Below, piece after piece: positions 33,767-41,662 of a DNA stretch of 64,000 nt. The stretch spans positions 1,302,001 to 1,366,000 of the forward strand of contig NZ_CP108514.1 of the NCBI RefSeq assembly GCF_035989305.1, written 5' to 3'. The notes below the pieces were generated by a model. The model was not told the origin of the DNA. It saw only the letters and a program-made list of their open reading frames with translations, and did no database searches. Numbering within the stretch: position 1 is the first letter of the stretch; each line of letters begins with the position of its first letter. This DNA comes from Streptomyces sp. NBC_01233. GTDB taxonomy: Bacteria > Actinomycetota > Actinomycetes > Streptomycetales > Streptomycetaceae. The translations under genes and the position numbers were made by a program.

Positions 33767-33823
33767 TCAACCCCCCTTGACCGTGAGGTACGTTCGCCGC
33801 GGCGCGCGGAGAGGAGCGGGGCC

Positions 33824-35647
33824 TTGCGCGAGATCACCGTCCCACCGGTCGTCACGGCCGCGCCCGTCGGCGGACTGGCCGACGTCGTCTTCCGGCACGC
33901 CCACGAGGAGCCGGACCGGGTGGTGCTCGGCCGCAAGACCGACGGAGTCTGGCGGGACGTCACCTCCGGGGAGCTGGCCGCCGAGGTGCTGGCGCTCGCC
34001 AAGGGGCTGCTGGCCCAGGGCGTGCGCTTCGGGGACCGGGTCGCCGTCATGTCCCGTACCCGGTACGAGTGGACCCTCTTCGACTTCGCCCTGTGGGCGA
34101 TCGGCGCCCAGCCGGTCCCCGTCTATCCGACGTCCTCCGCCGATCAGGTGCACTGGATCCTGTACGACACCGACTGCACGGCCTGCGTCGTCGAGGACGA
34201 GGACCAGGCGATGACGGTGGGCTCGGTCATCGACCGGCTCCCCCACCTGCAGCGGCTGTGGCAGCTCGACGCCGGGGCCGTGGAGTCCCTCGTCGCCGAC
34301 GGCCGCGGGGTCGCCGAGGACGTCGTGCACCGCCATCGCCGCGCCGTGACGCCGGACGCGACGGCCACCGTCATCTACACCTCCGGGACCACCGGCCGGC
34401 CCAAGGGGTGCGTGCTGACGCACGCCAACTTCATGTACGAGGCGGACACCCTGGTGACCAGCTGGGAGTCCGTGTTCCAGGGCAGGCAGGGCGAGCAGCC
34501 GTCCACCCTGCTCTTCCTGCCGCTGGCCCACGTCTTCGGGCGGATGGTGGAGGTGGCCGCCGTCCGGGCACGGGTCAAGCTCGGTCACCAGCCCGTGCTG
34601 GCGGCGGCCGAGCTGCTGCCGGATCTGGCCGCGTTCCGGCCGACCTTCGTGCTCGGCGTCCCGCACGTCTTCGAGAAGGTCTTCGCGGCGGCCCGCCGCA
34701 AGGCGGAGGCGGAGGGGCGCTCGGGTCCCTTCGACCGGGCGGTGGAGACGGCCGTACGGTACGCGGAGGCGCGCGAGCGGAAGGCCTTCGGCATCGGGCC
34801 GGGGCCCTCGGCCGGGCTGCGGATGGAGCACCAGCTCTTCGAGAAGCTCGTCTACGGGAAGGTCCGCGAGGCGATGGGCGGCCGGGTGCGGCACGCCATG
34901 TCGGGCGGGTCTGCGATGTCGCGCCGCCTCGGGCTGTTCTTCGACGGCGCCGGGATCACGGTGTTCGAGGGGTACGGCCTGACCGAGTCGTGCGCGGCGG
35001 CCACCGCGAACCCGCCGGGGGCGACGAAGTACGGCACGGTGGGCCGGCCGATCCCGGGCAGCGCGGTGCACATCGCGGACGACGGAGAGGTGTGGCTGCA
35101 CGGCCGCCACGTATTCGCCGGGTACCTCAACGACCCCCGCGCCACGGAGGCGGTGCTGCACGGCGGCTGGCTGGCGACCGGGGACCTGGGGCGGCTGGAC
35201 GAGAGCGGCTACCTCACGATCACCGGGCGCAAGAAGGACATCCTGGTGACCTCCAACGGCAAGAGCGTCGCGCCGGCCGCGCTGGAGGAGCGGGTCCGCT
35301 CGCATCCGCTGGTGTCGCAGTGCGTGCTGGTGGGCAACGACCGCCCGTACATCGCGGCCCTGCTCACGCTGGACATGGACGGGATCGCGCACTGGCTGTC
35401 GATGCGCGGCCGGCCGCAGCTGCCGGCCGCGGACCTGGTGAACGACCCCGAGCTGGCGGCGGAGGTCCGCCGGGCGGTGGTGGCCGCCAACACCCTCGTG
35501 TCGCAGGCGGAGGCGATCCGCACCTTCCGGGTGCTGGGCGAGCAGTTCACGGAGGAGCGGGGACTGCTGACCCCCTCGCTGAAGCTGAAGCGCCGGGCGA
35601 TCGAGAAGGCGTACGCGAAGGAGGTCGCGGCCCTCTACGCGTCCTGA
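33824..35647 (+). CDS. Long-chain acyl-CoA synthetase (AMP-forming, FadD15-like)
   Basis: A 607-residue adenylate-forming enzyme. It has the P-loop Y-T-S-G-T-T-G-R-P-K-G near 184-194, F-L-P-L-A-H-V-F-G-R near 230, G-Y-G-L-T-E-S near 385, T-G-D-L-G and the hinge G-R-K-K-D near 465. The C-terminal lysine region L-L-T-P-S-L-K-L-K-R holds the catalytic Lys. It activates fatty acids with ATP and CoA. TTG 33824 is preferred because a GGAGAGGAGCGG ribosome-binding site precedes it and the family begins there. A TTGACC box at 33777-33782 may be its -35. Confidence 0.93.
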   Translation: MREITVPPVVTAAPVGGLADVVFRHAHEEPDRVVLGRKTDGVWRDVTSGELAAEVLALAKGLLAQGVRFGDRVAVMSRTRYEWTLFDFALWAIGAQPVPVYPTSSADQVHWILYDTDCTACVVEDEDQAMTVGSVIDRLPHLQRLWQLDAGAVESLVADGRGVAEDVVHRHRRAVTPDATATVIYTSGTTGRPKGCVLTHANFMYEADTLVTSWESVFQGRQGEQPSTLLFLPLAHVFGRMVEVAAVRARVKLGHQPVLAAAELLPDLAAFRPTFVLGVPHVFEKVFAAARRKAEAEGRSGPFDRAVETAVRYAEARERKAFGIGPGPSAGLRMEHQLFEKLVYGKVREAMGGRVRHAMSGGSAMSRRLGLFFDGAGITVFEGYGLTESCAAATANPPGATKYGTVGRPIPGSAVHIADDGEVWLHGRHVFAGYLNDPRATEAVLHGGWLATGDLGRLDESGYLTITGRKKDILVTSNGKSVAPAALEERVRSHPLVSQCVLVGNDRPYIAALLTLDMDGIAHWLSMRGRPQLPAADLVNDPELAAEVRRAVVAANTLVSQAEAIRTFRVLGEQFTEERGLLTPSLKLKRRAIEKAYAKEVAALYAS

Positions 35648-35687
35648 GCGGGGCCGGGGGCACGGCGCGTCCGTCCACGCCCGGCGT

Positions 35688-36308
35688 TCACCCCGGACGG
35701 GGCGTGGGCTTGGGTGTCATCCGGCGGGCGGCGGAGCGCAGCGAGAAGGCCATCACCACCTCGAAGACGCCGAGCAGGACCAGCCACAGTCCCAGCAGCC
35801 GCGTCAGGGCGACCGCGGAGTCCACCGGGAAGCAGAGCACGACGATTCCGGCGACGACGCCGAGGGCGCCCAGGCCGAAGGTCAGGCCGCGGTGCACGAG
35901 CGAGCGGTCGGCGATGGCCACGTATGCCGTGAGCACTCCGGACATCAGCCAGAACACCCCGACGATCAGGGACAGCGCGCCGATCGTCTGCATCGGATGC
36001 CGCAGGACCAGGACGCCGGCCAGGAACGCCAGCAGGGCGACCAGGACGCCGGCCAGTCTGCTGCCGCCGTCGTCACGGCTGTGGGAGAAGGCGGAGACGA
36101 AGCGGAAGCCGCCCGCCACCAGGAGCTGCAGACCGATGATCACGGCCAGGATGTGCAGCGTCTCGTCGGGCCAGACGAGCACCAGAATGCCCGGGATCAG
36201 GGTCGCGAGGGCGAAGCCGAGTGCCCAGTGCCACGAGTTTCCGAGCTGCCCGAGGACGTCCTCTGGGTCGCTCTGCGGGTGCTGCGCCGCGTCGGAGGGT
36301 ACGGTCAT
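35688..36308 (-). CDS. HdeD-family (DUF308) membrane protein
   Basis: A 206-residue protein with six hydrophobic helices in three pairs, typical of HdeD/DUF308 proteins (G-I-L-V-L-V-W-P-D-E-T-L, V-L-V-L-R-H-P-M-Q-T, G-I-V-V-L-C-F-P-V-D-S: the repeated G-I-x-x-L-x-x-P turn). HdeD in E. coli is linked to acid resistance; the role here is unknown. ATG 36308 is preferred to the adjacent GTG at 36311. It converges on the acyl-CoA synthetase (40 bp) and is divergent from the ABC operon. Confidence 0.85.
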   Translation of the reverse strand: MTVPSDAAQHPQSDPEDVLGQLGNSWHWALGFALATLIPGILVLVWPDETLHILAVIIGLQLLVAGGFRFVSAFSHSRDDGGSRLAGVLVALLAFLAGVLVLRHPMQTIGALSLIVGVFWLMSGVLTAYVAIADRSLVHRGLTFGLGALGVVAGIVVLCFPVDSAVALTRLLGLWLVLLGVFEVVMAFSLRSAARRMTPKPTPRPG

Positions 36309-36546
36309 CACGCCTCCCGGGACAGCCGGACGGCACGCAGGGGTACCACGAGCCGCCGGACATGCTTGTTACCTTTCCGATCCACCTTAGTCGGATATGT
36401 CAGGTTTTGCCGCGCCGAAGGCGGGTCCACACACCGAGGCCGGGGACCGGGGTGGAGCACCTCGTCGGCACCCCTTGGCCGCGATCACCCCGTCATCACG
36501 GTCACCGCAGGTCTGGACACCTTCCCGACCGCCCCTTCATCGAAAC

Positions 36547-36607
36547 TGACGGTCCGTCACTTCTCTTTGCCGCTGATATTGACGGTGCGTCAGGTCACGC
36601 ACAGAAT
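36547..36607 (+). promoter_or_regulatory. Promoter with twin TGACGGTxCGTCA operators
   Basis: Two 13-bp dyads, TGACGGTCCGTCA (36547-36559) and TGACGGTGCGTCA (36580-36592), have centres exactly 33 bp apart (three helical turns). The second overlaps a -35-like TTGACG (36579-36584), which is followed after 17 bp by CAGAAT (36602-36607). The start codon of the binding-protein gene is 32 bp further on. The layout suggests a dimeric repressor controlling the ABC operon cooperatively. In the rest of the 330-bp divergent spacer (36309-36638) I see nothing else defined. Confidence 0.6.
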
Positions 36608-36638
36608 GCGGGGATTCCGACCGGAGGGGATCCCCGAC

Positions 36639-37907
36639 ATGTTGCGACCGATCCGCACCCTGGCCGCCGCGGCGGCGGCCCTCGCGCTCGTCTCCGCCTG
36701 CAACTCCGCCTCCACGAACGGCGCCAGCCCCGGCAAGCCCGGCGACGGCCCGGGGAACTCCCGCGGGGTCACCGCCGACTCGATCAAGGTCGGCGGCATC
36801 GTGTCGATGACCAGCGCCAGCGGTTACAGCAAGAAGGACACCGATCTCGGCGCCAGGGCCCGCTACATGAGGGCCAACGCCGAGGGGGGTGTCAACGGCC
36901 GCGAGATCGACTACCTCGGCGCGGAGGACGACGGCCAGGACCCGGCCAAGAACATGGCGGCCGCCCGCAAACTCATCCAGCAGGACAAGGTCTTCGCCGT
37001 CTCCCCCATGAGTTCGGTGACCTTCTCCGGCGCCGACTTCCTGGAGCAGGAGAAGGTCCCCACCTTCGGCTGGGGCACCCTGCCCTCCTTCTGCGGGCCC
37101 AAGTACATCTACGGGTTCAACGGCTGCCTGGTCCCCACCCCCGGCGGCACCCTGAACCAGACCTGGCCCGAGGGCATCGCCGCGATCCTCGGCGGAGCCC
37201 GGGGCAGGTCGGTCGCGGTCATCGCCAACGACAGCGACGCCGGGAAGTTCGGCATCCGGACCTTCCAGCAGGGCTTCACCAGCGCCGGGTTCACGGTCTC
37301 CTACGCCAAGGCCTCCGTACCCGCCACCGCCGTCCCGAGCGACTGGTCCGCGTACGTGAAGGAGATCCTGGAGAGCAACGGCGGCAAGGCCCCGGACGCC
37401 GTGGTCTCCGTGATGCAGACCCCCAACAACATCGGGCTGTTCACCGCGCTCAAGCGCAGCGGGTACAAGGGGCTGCTCTCCGACCCGACCGACTACGACC
37501 CGGGCCTGCTCGCGAAGGACGCCACGAAGCAGGCGCTCGACGGAGTGCACGTACTGCTGCAGTTCCAGCCCTTCGAGTCGGCGGATCCGAAGATGGCTCA
37601 GTTCAAGGCCGACATCAAGGCGGCCGCGGGCGGCCAGGACGTGCCGCTCAACATGCACATGTTGACCGGGTACATGTCGGCCGACCTGTTCGTCTCCATC
37701 GCGCAGAAGGCGGGCAAGGAGCTGACCGTCGAGTCCTTCCAGAGCGCCGCGCAGGGCTTCTCCGACACCGGCACGCTCGTCGGCGACCGGGCGGAGCCCA
37801 AGGGGCAGAAGGACAGCTTCGGCTGCGGAGCGCTCGTACAGCTGAAGAACGGTGCGTACGAGGTCTCCGTCCCGTTCAAGTGCCACGAGCCCATCCCCTT
37901 CAAGTAG
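36639..37907 (+). CDS. ABC transporter substrate-binding lipoprotein (branched-chain amino acid type)
   Basis: A 422-residue type I periplasmic-binding-fold protein. The signal peptide ends in the lipobox L-V-S-A-C21, so it is anchored by lipid outside the membrane. The first domain begins S-I-K-V-G-G-I-V-S-M-T-S-A-S-G-Y and contains A-R-A-R-Y-M-R-A-N-A-E-G-G-V-N-G-R. Residues C-G-P-K-Y-I-Y-G-F-N-G-C probably form a disulfide loop. It delivers an amino acid or similar amide to the downstream permease. GGAGGGG ribosome-binding site before ATG 36639. Only 9 bp separate it from the next gene. Confidence 0.92.
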   Translation: MLRPIRTLAAAAAALALVSACNSASTNGASPGKPGDGPGNSRGVTADSIKVGGIVSMTSASGYSKKDTDLGARARYMRANAEGGVNGREIDYLGAEDDGQDPAKNMAAARKLIQQDKVFAVSPMSSVTFSGADFLEQEKVPTFGWGTLPSFCGPKYIYGFNGCLVPTPGGTLNQTWPEGIAAILGGARGRSVAVIANDSDAGKFGIRTFQQGFTSAGFTVSYAKASVPATAVPSDWSAYVKEILESNGGKAPDAVVSVMQTPNNIGLFTALKRSGYKGLLSDPTDYDPGLLAKDATKQALDGVHVLLQFQPFESADPKMAQFKADIKAAAGGQDVPLNMHMLTGYMSADLFVSIAQKAGKELTVESFQSAAQGFSDTGTLVGDRAEPKGQKDSFGCGALVQLKNGAYEVSVPFKCHEPIPFK

Positions 37908-37916
37908 GGCTGCGGC

Positions 37917-40766
37917 ATGGGAGATCTGCTCGTCTTCGTGCTGAGCGGTCTGGTCTCCGGCGCCCTGTACGCACTGCTCGCCACCGGGCTGGTGCTGTCG
38001 TACTCGGCGTCCGGACTGTTCAACTTCGCGCACGGGGCCACCGCCTACCTGTGTGCGCTCACCTTCTACGAGCTGCACTCGGGCCTGGGCTGGCCGGCGG
38101 TCCCGGCGGCGCTGCTGGTGGTGCTCGTCCTGGCCCCCGGTCTCGGCTGGGGGCTGGACCGGCTGATGTTCCGGCGTCTCGCGCGGGTCGGCGAGACGGC
38201 CCAGATCGTGGCGACCATCGGACTGCTGGTGGCGCTCCCGGCCGCCGGACTGTGGGCGGTGGACCTGCTCGCGGACGCGGGCGCGCCGGTGAAACCGGCG
38301 GAGAACCAGTTCGGGCTGCCGGGGGTGGGGCCGAGCCCCGCCCGGTCCTGGCAGCTCGCGGAGGGCGTCGGCATCGACTCCGACCAGCTGATCACCTGGG
38401 TGGTGACGGCTCTGGTGGCGGTCGCCCTGTGGGTGCTGATGCGGCACACGCGCCTCGGGCTGCAGCTGCGGGCCGCCGTCGACAACCGCTCGCTGACCGA
38501 GCTGCGGGGCATCAGCGCCGACCGGCTGTCGTCGGTGGCGTGGATGATCGCGTCGGGGCTGGCCGGGCTGGCGGGCGTGCTGGCGACGCCGCTGCTGGGC
38601 CTTTCGGCGCACGACTTCACGCTGTTCCTGTTCGTGTCGGCGACGGCGGCGGTCATCGGGCGCTTCGCGTCCGTGCCGCTCGCCTTCGCGGGCGGGCTCG
38701 GGCTGGGGGTCCTGCAGAACCTGGTGGCCGGGTACGCGTCCTTCGCCGAGGGCATCACGGGCTTCCGCACGGCGGTGCCCTTCCTGATCCTCTTCGGCGG
38801 GCTGCTGGTGCTGACCCGCAGGGCCCGGACGGCGGGAGTCGCCGCCGTGGACGCGCCGCCCGTCGACCACCTGGCGGGAGCCTCGTGGGGACGGCGGTGG
38901 GGGGTGTGGGCGGCGGGCGCCGGGCTGCTGTGCGTGGCGTTCTACACCGTGACCACCCCCTTCTGGAGCGGGCTGCTGGCGCAAGGGCTGGCCATCGCGC
39001 TGGTGTTCATGTCCTTCACGGTGGTGACCGGGCTGGGCGCGATGGTGTCCCTGGCACAGGGCACCTTCGTGACCGGAGCCGCGCTCGTCGCCGGGCTGCT
39101 CATGAGCCGGGTCTGGCCCTTCGTGGCGGCGCTGGCGGTGGGCACGTGCGTGGCAGCCCTGCTGGGGGCGCTCGTCGCGCTGCCGGCACTGCGGCTCGGG
39201 GGCAGATCTCTGGCCCTGGCCACGCTGGCGCTGGCGTTCCTCGCCGACCAGGTGCTCTTCCAGCTGAGGTGGCTGCGCAACGGCGACTCGGGGTGGTCGG
39301 TCCCGCGGCCGGTGTTCGGGCCGGTGGACCTCTCCGACGACCGGGCGCTGGGGGCGGCCCTGGTGGTACTGGTCGCGGTGGTCGCCGCCGGGCTGAGCGC
39401 GCTGCGGAACTCCCCGTCGGGGCGGGCGATGCTGGCCGTAAGGTCGGCCCCGGCGGCCGCGGTGGCTTCGGGGGTGTCCGTGCTGCGGACGAAGCTGCTG
39501 CTCTTCACCCTGTCGGCGGGGCTGGCCGGGTTCGGCGGCGTGATGTACGCCTCGTACAACACCCGGATCACGGCGACGGACTTCACGGCGCTGACGGGGC
39601 TGGTATGGCTGGCGGTCGTGGTGGCGGCGGGCGTGCGGAGGCCGCAGTACGCGGTGGTGGCCGGGCTGGTGTTCGCGGTGGCCCCGCGGCTGCTGTCCGA
39701 CTACGTGACGGAGTCCGCGCACCTGCCGGTGATCCTCTTCGGGCTGGCGGGGCTGGCCCTGGCCAATGACCCGGACGGGTATTGCGCGGCGGTGCCGGTG
39801 CGGCTGGCGAAGCGGCGGGCGGTGGGCCCTGCGGGCGGCTCGTCCCCCACCCCGCCCCTTCCCGAAACCGGGGGCTCCGCCCCCGGCCCCCCGCCGGACG
39901 CTGCGCGCCCGGTGCCCTCAAACGCCGGGCGGGCTGGAATTGCCGCGCAGGAGCGGGGTCCGGGGCGGAGCCCCGGGGAACGGAGGAAGGGCGGGGTGGG
40001 GGAAAGCCCCGCAGGGCCCGCCCTGGAGCTGCGCGGCGTCACGGCCGGGTACGACGGGGGGCTGGTCCTGCACAGGGTCGACCTGGAAGTCCGCAAGGGG
40101 GAGATCCTCGCCGTGCTCGGGCCCAACGGGGCCGGGAAGAGCACCGCGTGCCGGGTGGCCGCCGGGCTGCTGCCGGTCACGGGCGGCGCCGTGTTCGTCC
40201 GCGGGCGGGACGCCACCCGCGACGGCCCCGTGCGGCGGTCGCGGGCCGGGGTGCTGCTGGCCCCCGAGGGCCGGGGGATCTTCCCCTCCCTCACCATCGA
40301 GGAGAACCTGGCCCTGTACCTCGGGGAGGCCGACGCCCGGGCCGCCGTCTACGCACGCTTCCCCCGGCTCGCGGAGCGCCGCACGGTGGCCGCCGGAGCG
40401 CTGTCCGGCGGGGAGCAGCAGATGCTGGCCCTGGCCCCGCTGCTGCAGCGGCCGCCCGAGGTGCTGATCGCCGACGAGCCCTCGCTCGGGCTCGCCCCGC
40501 GCGTGGTGGAGGAGGTCTACGCGCTGCTCGCGGAACTCCGCGACGCCGGGACCGCGCTGCTCCTGGTGGAGGAGAAGGCGGCCGGGATCCTCGGGATCGC
40601 CGACACCGTGGCCTGCCTCTCCCAGGGCCGGGTCTCCTGGTGCGGCCCCCGGGCCGAGGTGGAGGCGGACCGGCTCACCGAGGCCTACCTGGGAATCGGG
40701 ACGCGCGGAATCGGGACGCGCGGGGTGGGGACGAGCGGGGTCGGGACGAGCGGGGTGGGGACATGA
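37917..40766 (+). CDS. LivH-LivM-LivF fused permease/ATPase (single open frame)
   Basis: A 949-residue open frame. Residues 1-310 are a LivH-type permease (S-G-L-V-S-G-A-L-Y-A-L-L-A-T-G-L-V-L). Residues about 320-625 are a LivM-type permease (A-L-V-F-M-S-F-T-V-V-T-G-L-G-A-M-V-S-L-A-Q-G). A low-complexity linker (about 640-693) follows, then a LivF-type ATPase (about 694-949) with Walker A G-P-N-G-A-G-K-S-T, signature L-S-G-G-E-Q-Q and Walker B L-I-A-D-E-P-S. The ATPase has its own possible GTG start at 39996 with GGAGG at 39982-39986, so it may also be made separately. The tail is five repeats of G-x-G-T-x. ATGA overlap with the next ATPase gene. Confidence 0.88.
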   Translation: MGDLLVFVLSGLVSGALYALLATGLVLSYSASGLFNFAHGATAYLCALTFYELHSGLGWPAVPAALLVVLVLAPGLGWGLDRLMFRRLARVGETAQIVATIGLLVALPAAGLWAVDLLADAGAPVKPAENQFGLPGVGPSPARSWQLAEGVGIDSDQLITWVVTALVAVALWVLMRHTRLGLQLRAAVDNRSLTELRGISADRLSSVAWMIASGLAGLAGVLATPLLGLSAHDFTLFLFVSATAAVIGRFASVPLAFAGGLGLGVLQNLVAGYASFAEGITGFRTAVPFLILFGGLLVLTRRARTAGVAAVDAPPVDHLAGASWGRRWGVWAAGAGLLCVAFYTVTTPFWSGLLAQGLAIALVFMSFTVVTGLGAMVSLAQGTFVTGAALVAGLLMSRVWPFVAALAVGTCVAALLGALVALPALRLGGRSLALATLALAFLADQVLFQLRWLRNGDSGWSVPRPVFGPVDLSDDRALGAALVVLVAVVAAGLSALRNSPSGRAMLAVRSAPAAAVASGVSVLRTKLLLFTLSAGLAGFGGVMYASYNTRITATDFTALTGLVWLAVVVAAGVRRPQYAVVAGLVFAVAPRLLSDYVTESAHLPVILFGLAGLALANDPDGYCAAVPVRLAKRRAVGPAGGSSPTPPLPETGGSAPGPPPDAARPVPSNAGRAGIAAQERGPGRSPGERRKGGVGESPAGPALELRGVTAGYDGGLVLHRVDLEVRKGEILAVLGPNGAGKSTACRVAAGLLPVTGGAVFVRGRDATRDGPVRRSRAGVLLAPEGRGIFPSLTIEENLALYLGEADARAAVYARFPRLAERRTVAAGALSGGEQQMLALAPLLQRPPEVLIADEPSLGLAPRVVEEVYALLAELRDAGTALLLVEEKAAGILGIADTVACLSQGRVSWCGPRAEVEADRLTEAYLGIGTRGIGTRGVGTSGVGTSGVGT
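39841..39995. repeat. GC-rich dispersed-repeat-like element inside the ABC gene linker
   Basis: This segment holds two strong dyads, CCGGGGG-CTCCG-CCCCCGG (39868-39886) and CCGGGGC-GGA-GCCCCGG (39960-39976), flanking CTCAAACGCCGGGCGGGCTGG. From general knowledge, this composition and the ACGCCGGGCGGGCTG core resemble repeats usually found between genes in Streptomyces. Here it is open in the reading frame and encodes the Pro/Gly/Arg-rich linker between permease and ATPase. Confidence 0.6.
40692..40766 (+). repeat. Five tandem 15-bp repeats ending at the ATGA junction
   Basis: Five units of the form GG(A/G)(A/G)T(C/G)GGGACG(C/A)GC cover 40692-40766 exactly and encode G-I/V-G-T-R/S. The last unit reads GGGGTGGGGACATGA, so it supplies both the stop codon and the start of the next gene. 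Confidence 0.8.
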
Positions 40767-41533
40767 GCGGCTACGTGCTGGAAGCCAGTGGTGTCAGCGT
40801 CCGCTTCGGCGGGGTCAGGGCGCTGACCGGGGTGGACCTCGGCGTCCGGGCGGGCGAGGTGTGCGGGCTGATCGGGCCGAACGGGGCCGGGAAGACCACG
40901 CTGTTCGACGTCCTGTCCGGGATCCGCCGGCCCGACCAGGGGCGGATGCTGCTGGACGGCGCGGACATCACCCGCCGCTCCCCCGTCTGGCGGGCCCGGC
41001 ACGGGATGCGCCGGACCTTCCAGCGCCAGCAGTTGTTCGGGCAGCTCAGCGTGGCCGACAACGTGCTGGTGGCGCAGGAGTGGCGGGGCGGCGGGGGCGG
41101 GCTGGCCGCCGATCTGCTCGCCCTGCCGGCCCGGAGGGCCCGGGAGCTGGCCCGCCGGGCCCGCGGCAAGCGGGTGCTGGCCGACTGCGGGATCGGCGCG
41201 CTCGGGACCTCGTACGCCGGCGGGCTGCCCGTCGGGCAGGCCCGGATGGTCGAGCTGGCCCGCGCGGTGGCCGATCCGCCGCGGGTGCTGCTGCTGGACG
41301 AGCCCGCGTCCGGCATGTCGGCGCCCGAGCGCGAGCGGCTCGCGACGGTCGTGCGGCGGCTGGCGGCCGAGGAGGGCTGTGCGGTGCTGCTGGTCGAGCA
41401 CAACGTCGCCTTCGTGATGGACCTCTGCACGCGGGTGGTCGTACTGGACCTCGGGGCGGTGCTGGCCGAGGGCACGGCGGCCGAGGTGCGGGCGAACCCG
41501 CTGGTGCGGGAGGCGTATCTGGGGGCCGCGTGA
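40763..41533 (+). CDS. LivG-type ABC transporter ATP-binding protein
   Basis: A 256-residue ATPase: Walker A G-P-N-G-A-G-K-T-T at 38-46, F-Q-R-Q-Q-L-F Q-loop, Walker B V-L-L-L-D-E-P near 175, V-E-H-N-V-A-F-V-M switch. The signature is L-P-V-G-Q-A-R, a drift from the L-P-Y-G-x-Q-R usual in LivG. It completes the transporter with the fused permease/LivF and the lipoprotein. ATG 40763 overlaps the preceding stop. The operon ends here; a 14-bp inverted repeat 57 bp downstream may terminate it. Confidence 0.92.
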   Translation: MSGYVLEASGVSVRFGGVRALTGVDLGVRAGEVCGLIGPNGAGKTTLFDVLSGIRRPDQGRMLLDGADITRRSPVWRARHGMRRTFQRQQLFGQLSVADNVLVAQEWRGGGGGLAADLLALPARRARELARRARGKRVLADCGIGALGTSYAGGLPVGQARMVELARAVADPPRVLLLDEPASGMSAPERERLATVVRRLAAEEGCAVLLVEHNVAFVMDLCTRVVVLDLGAVLAEGTAAEVRANPLVREAYLGAA

Positions 41534-41590
41534 GGGCTGCGCGAGGGCCGTGTGCGGGGCCGCGCGAGGGGCTCCGCCGATGGCGGGAAT

Positions 41591-41630
41591 ACGTCGTACG
41601 AGGGCCCGGTTGTCGCCCCTCGTACGACGT
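41591..41630. promoter_or_regulatory. 14-bp perfect inverted repeat
   Basis: ACGTCGTACGAGGG (41591-41604) and CCCTCGTACGACGT (41617-41630) are perfect inverted repeats separated by 12 bp. The element lies between livG and the aldo/keto reductase, ending 32 bp before the latter's start. Each arm contains CGTACG, itself a palindrome. It could be a terminator for the ABC operon, an operator for the reductase, or both. No U-tract follows. Confidence 0.6.
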
Positions 41631-41662
41631 TGTACCGCCGCCGACGCGAGGAACCACCAGAC

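Noticed and set aside
36221..39769. A 1182-codon plus-strand frame across the ABC operon
   Set aside because: It is the out-of-frame reading of the lipoprotein and permease genes, which have clear signal peptide, helices and motifs.
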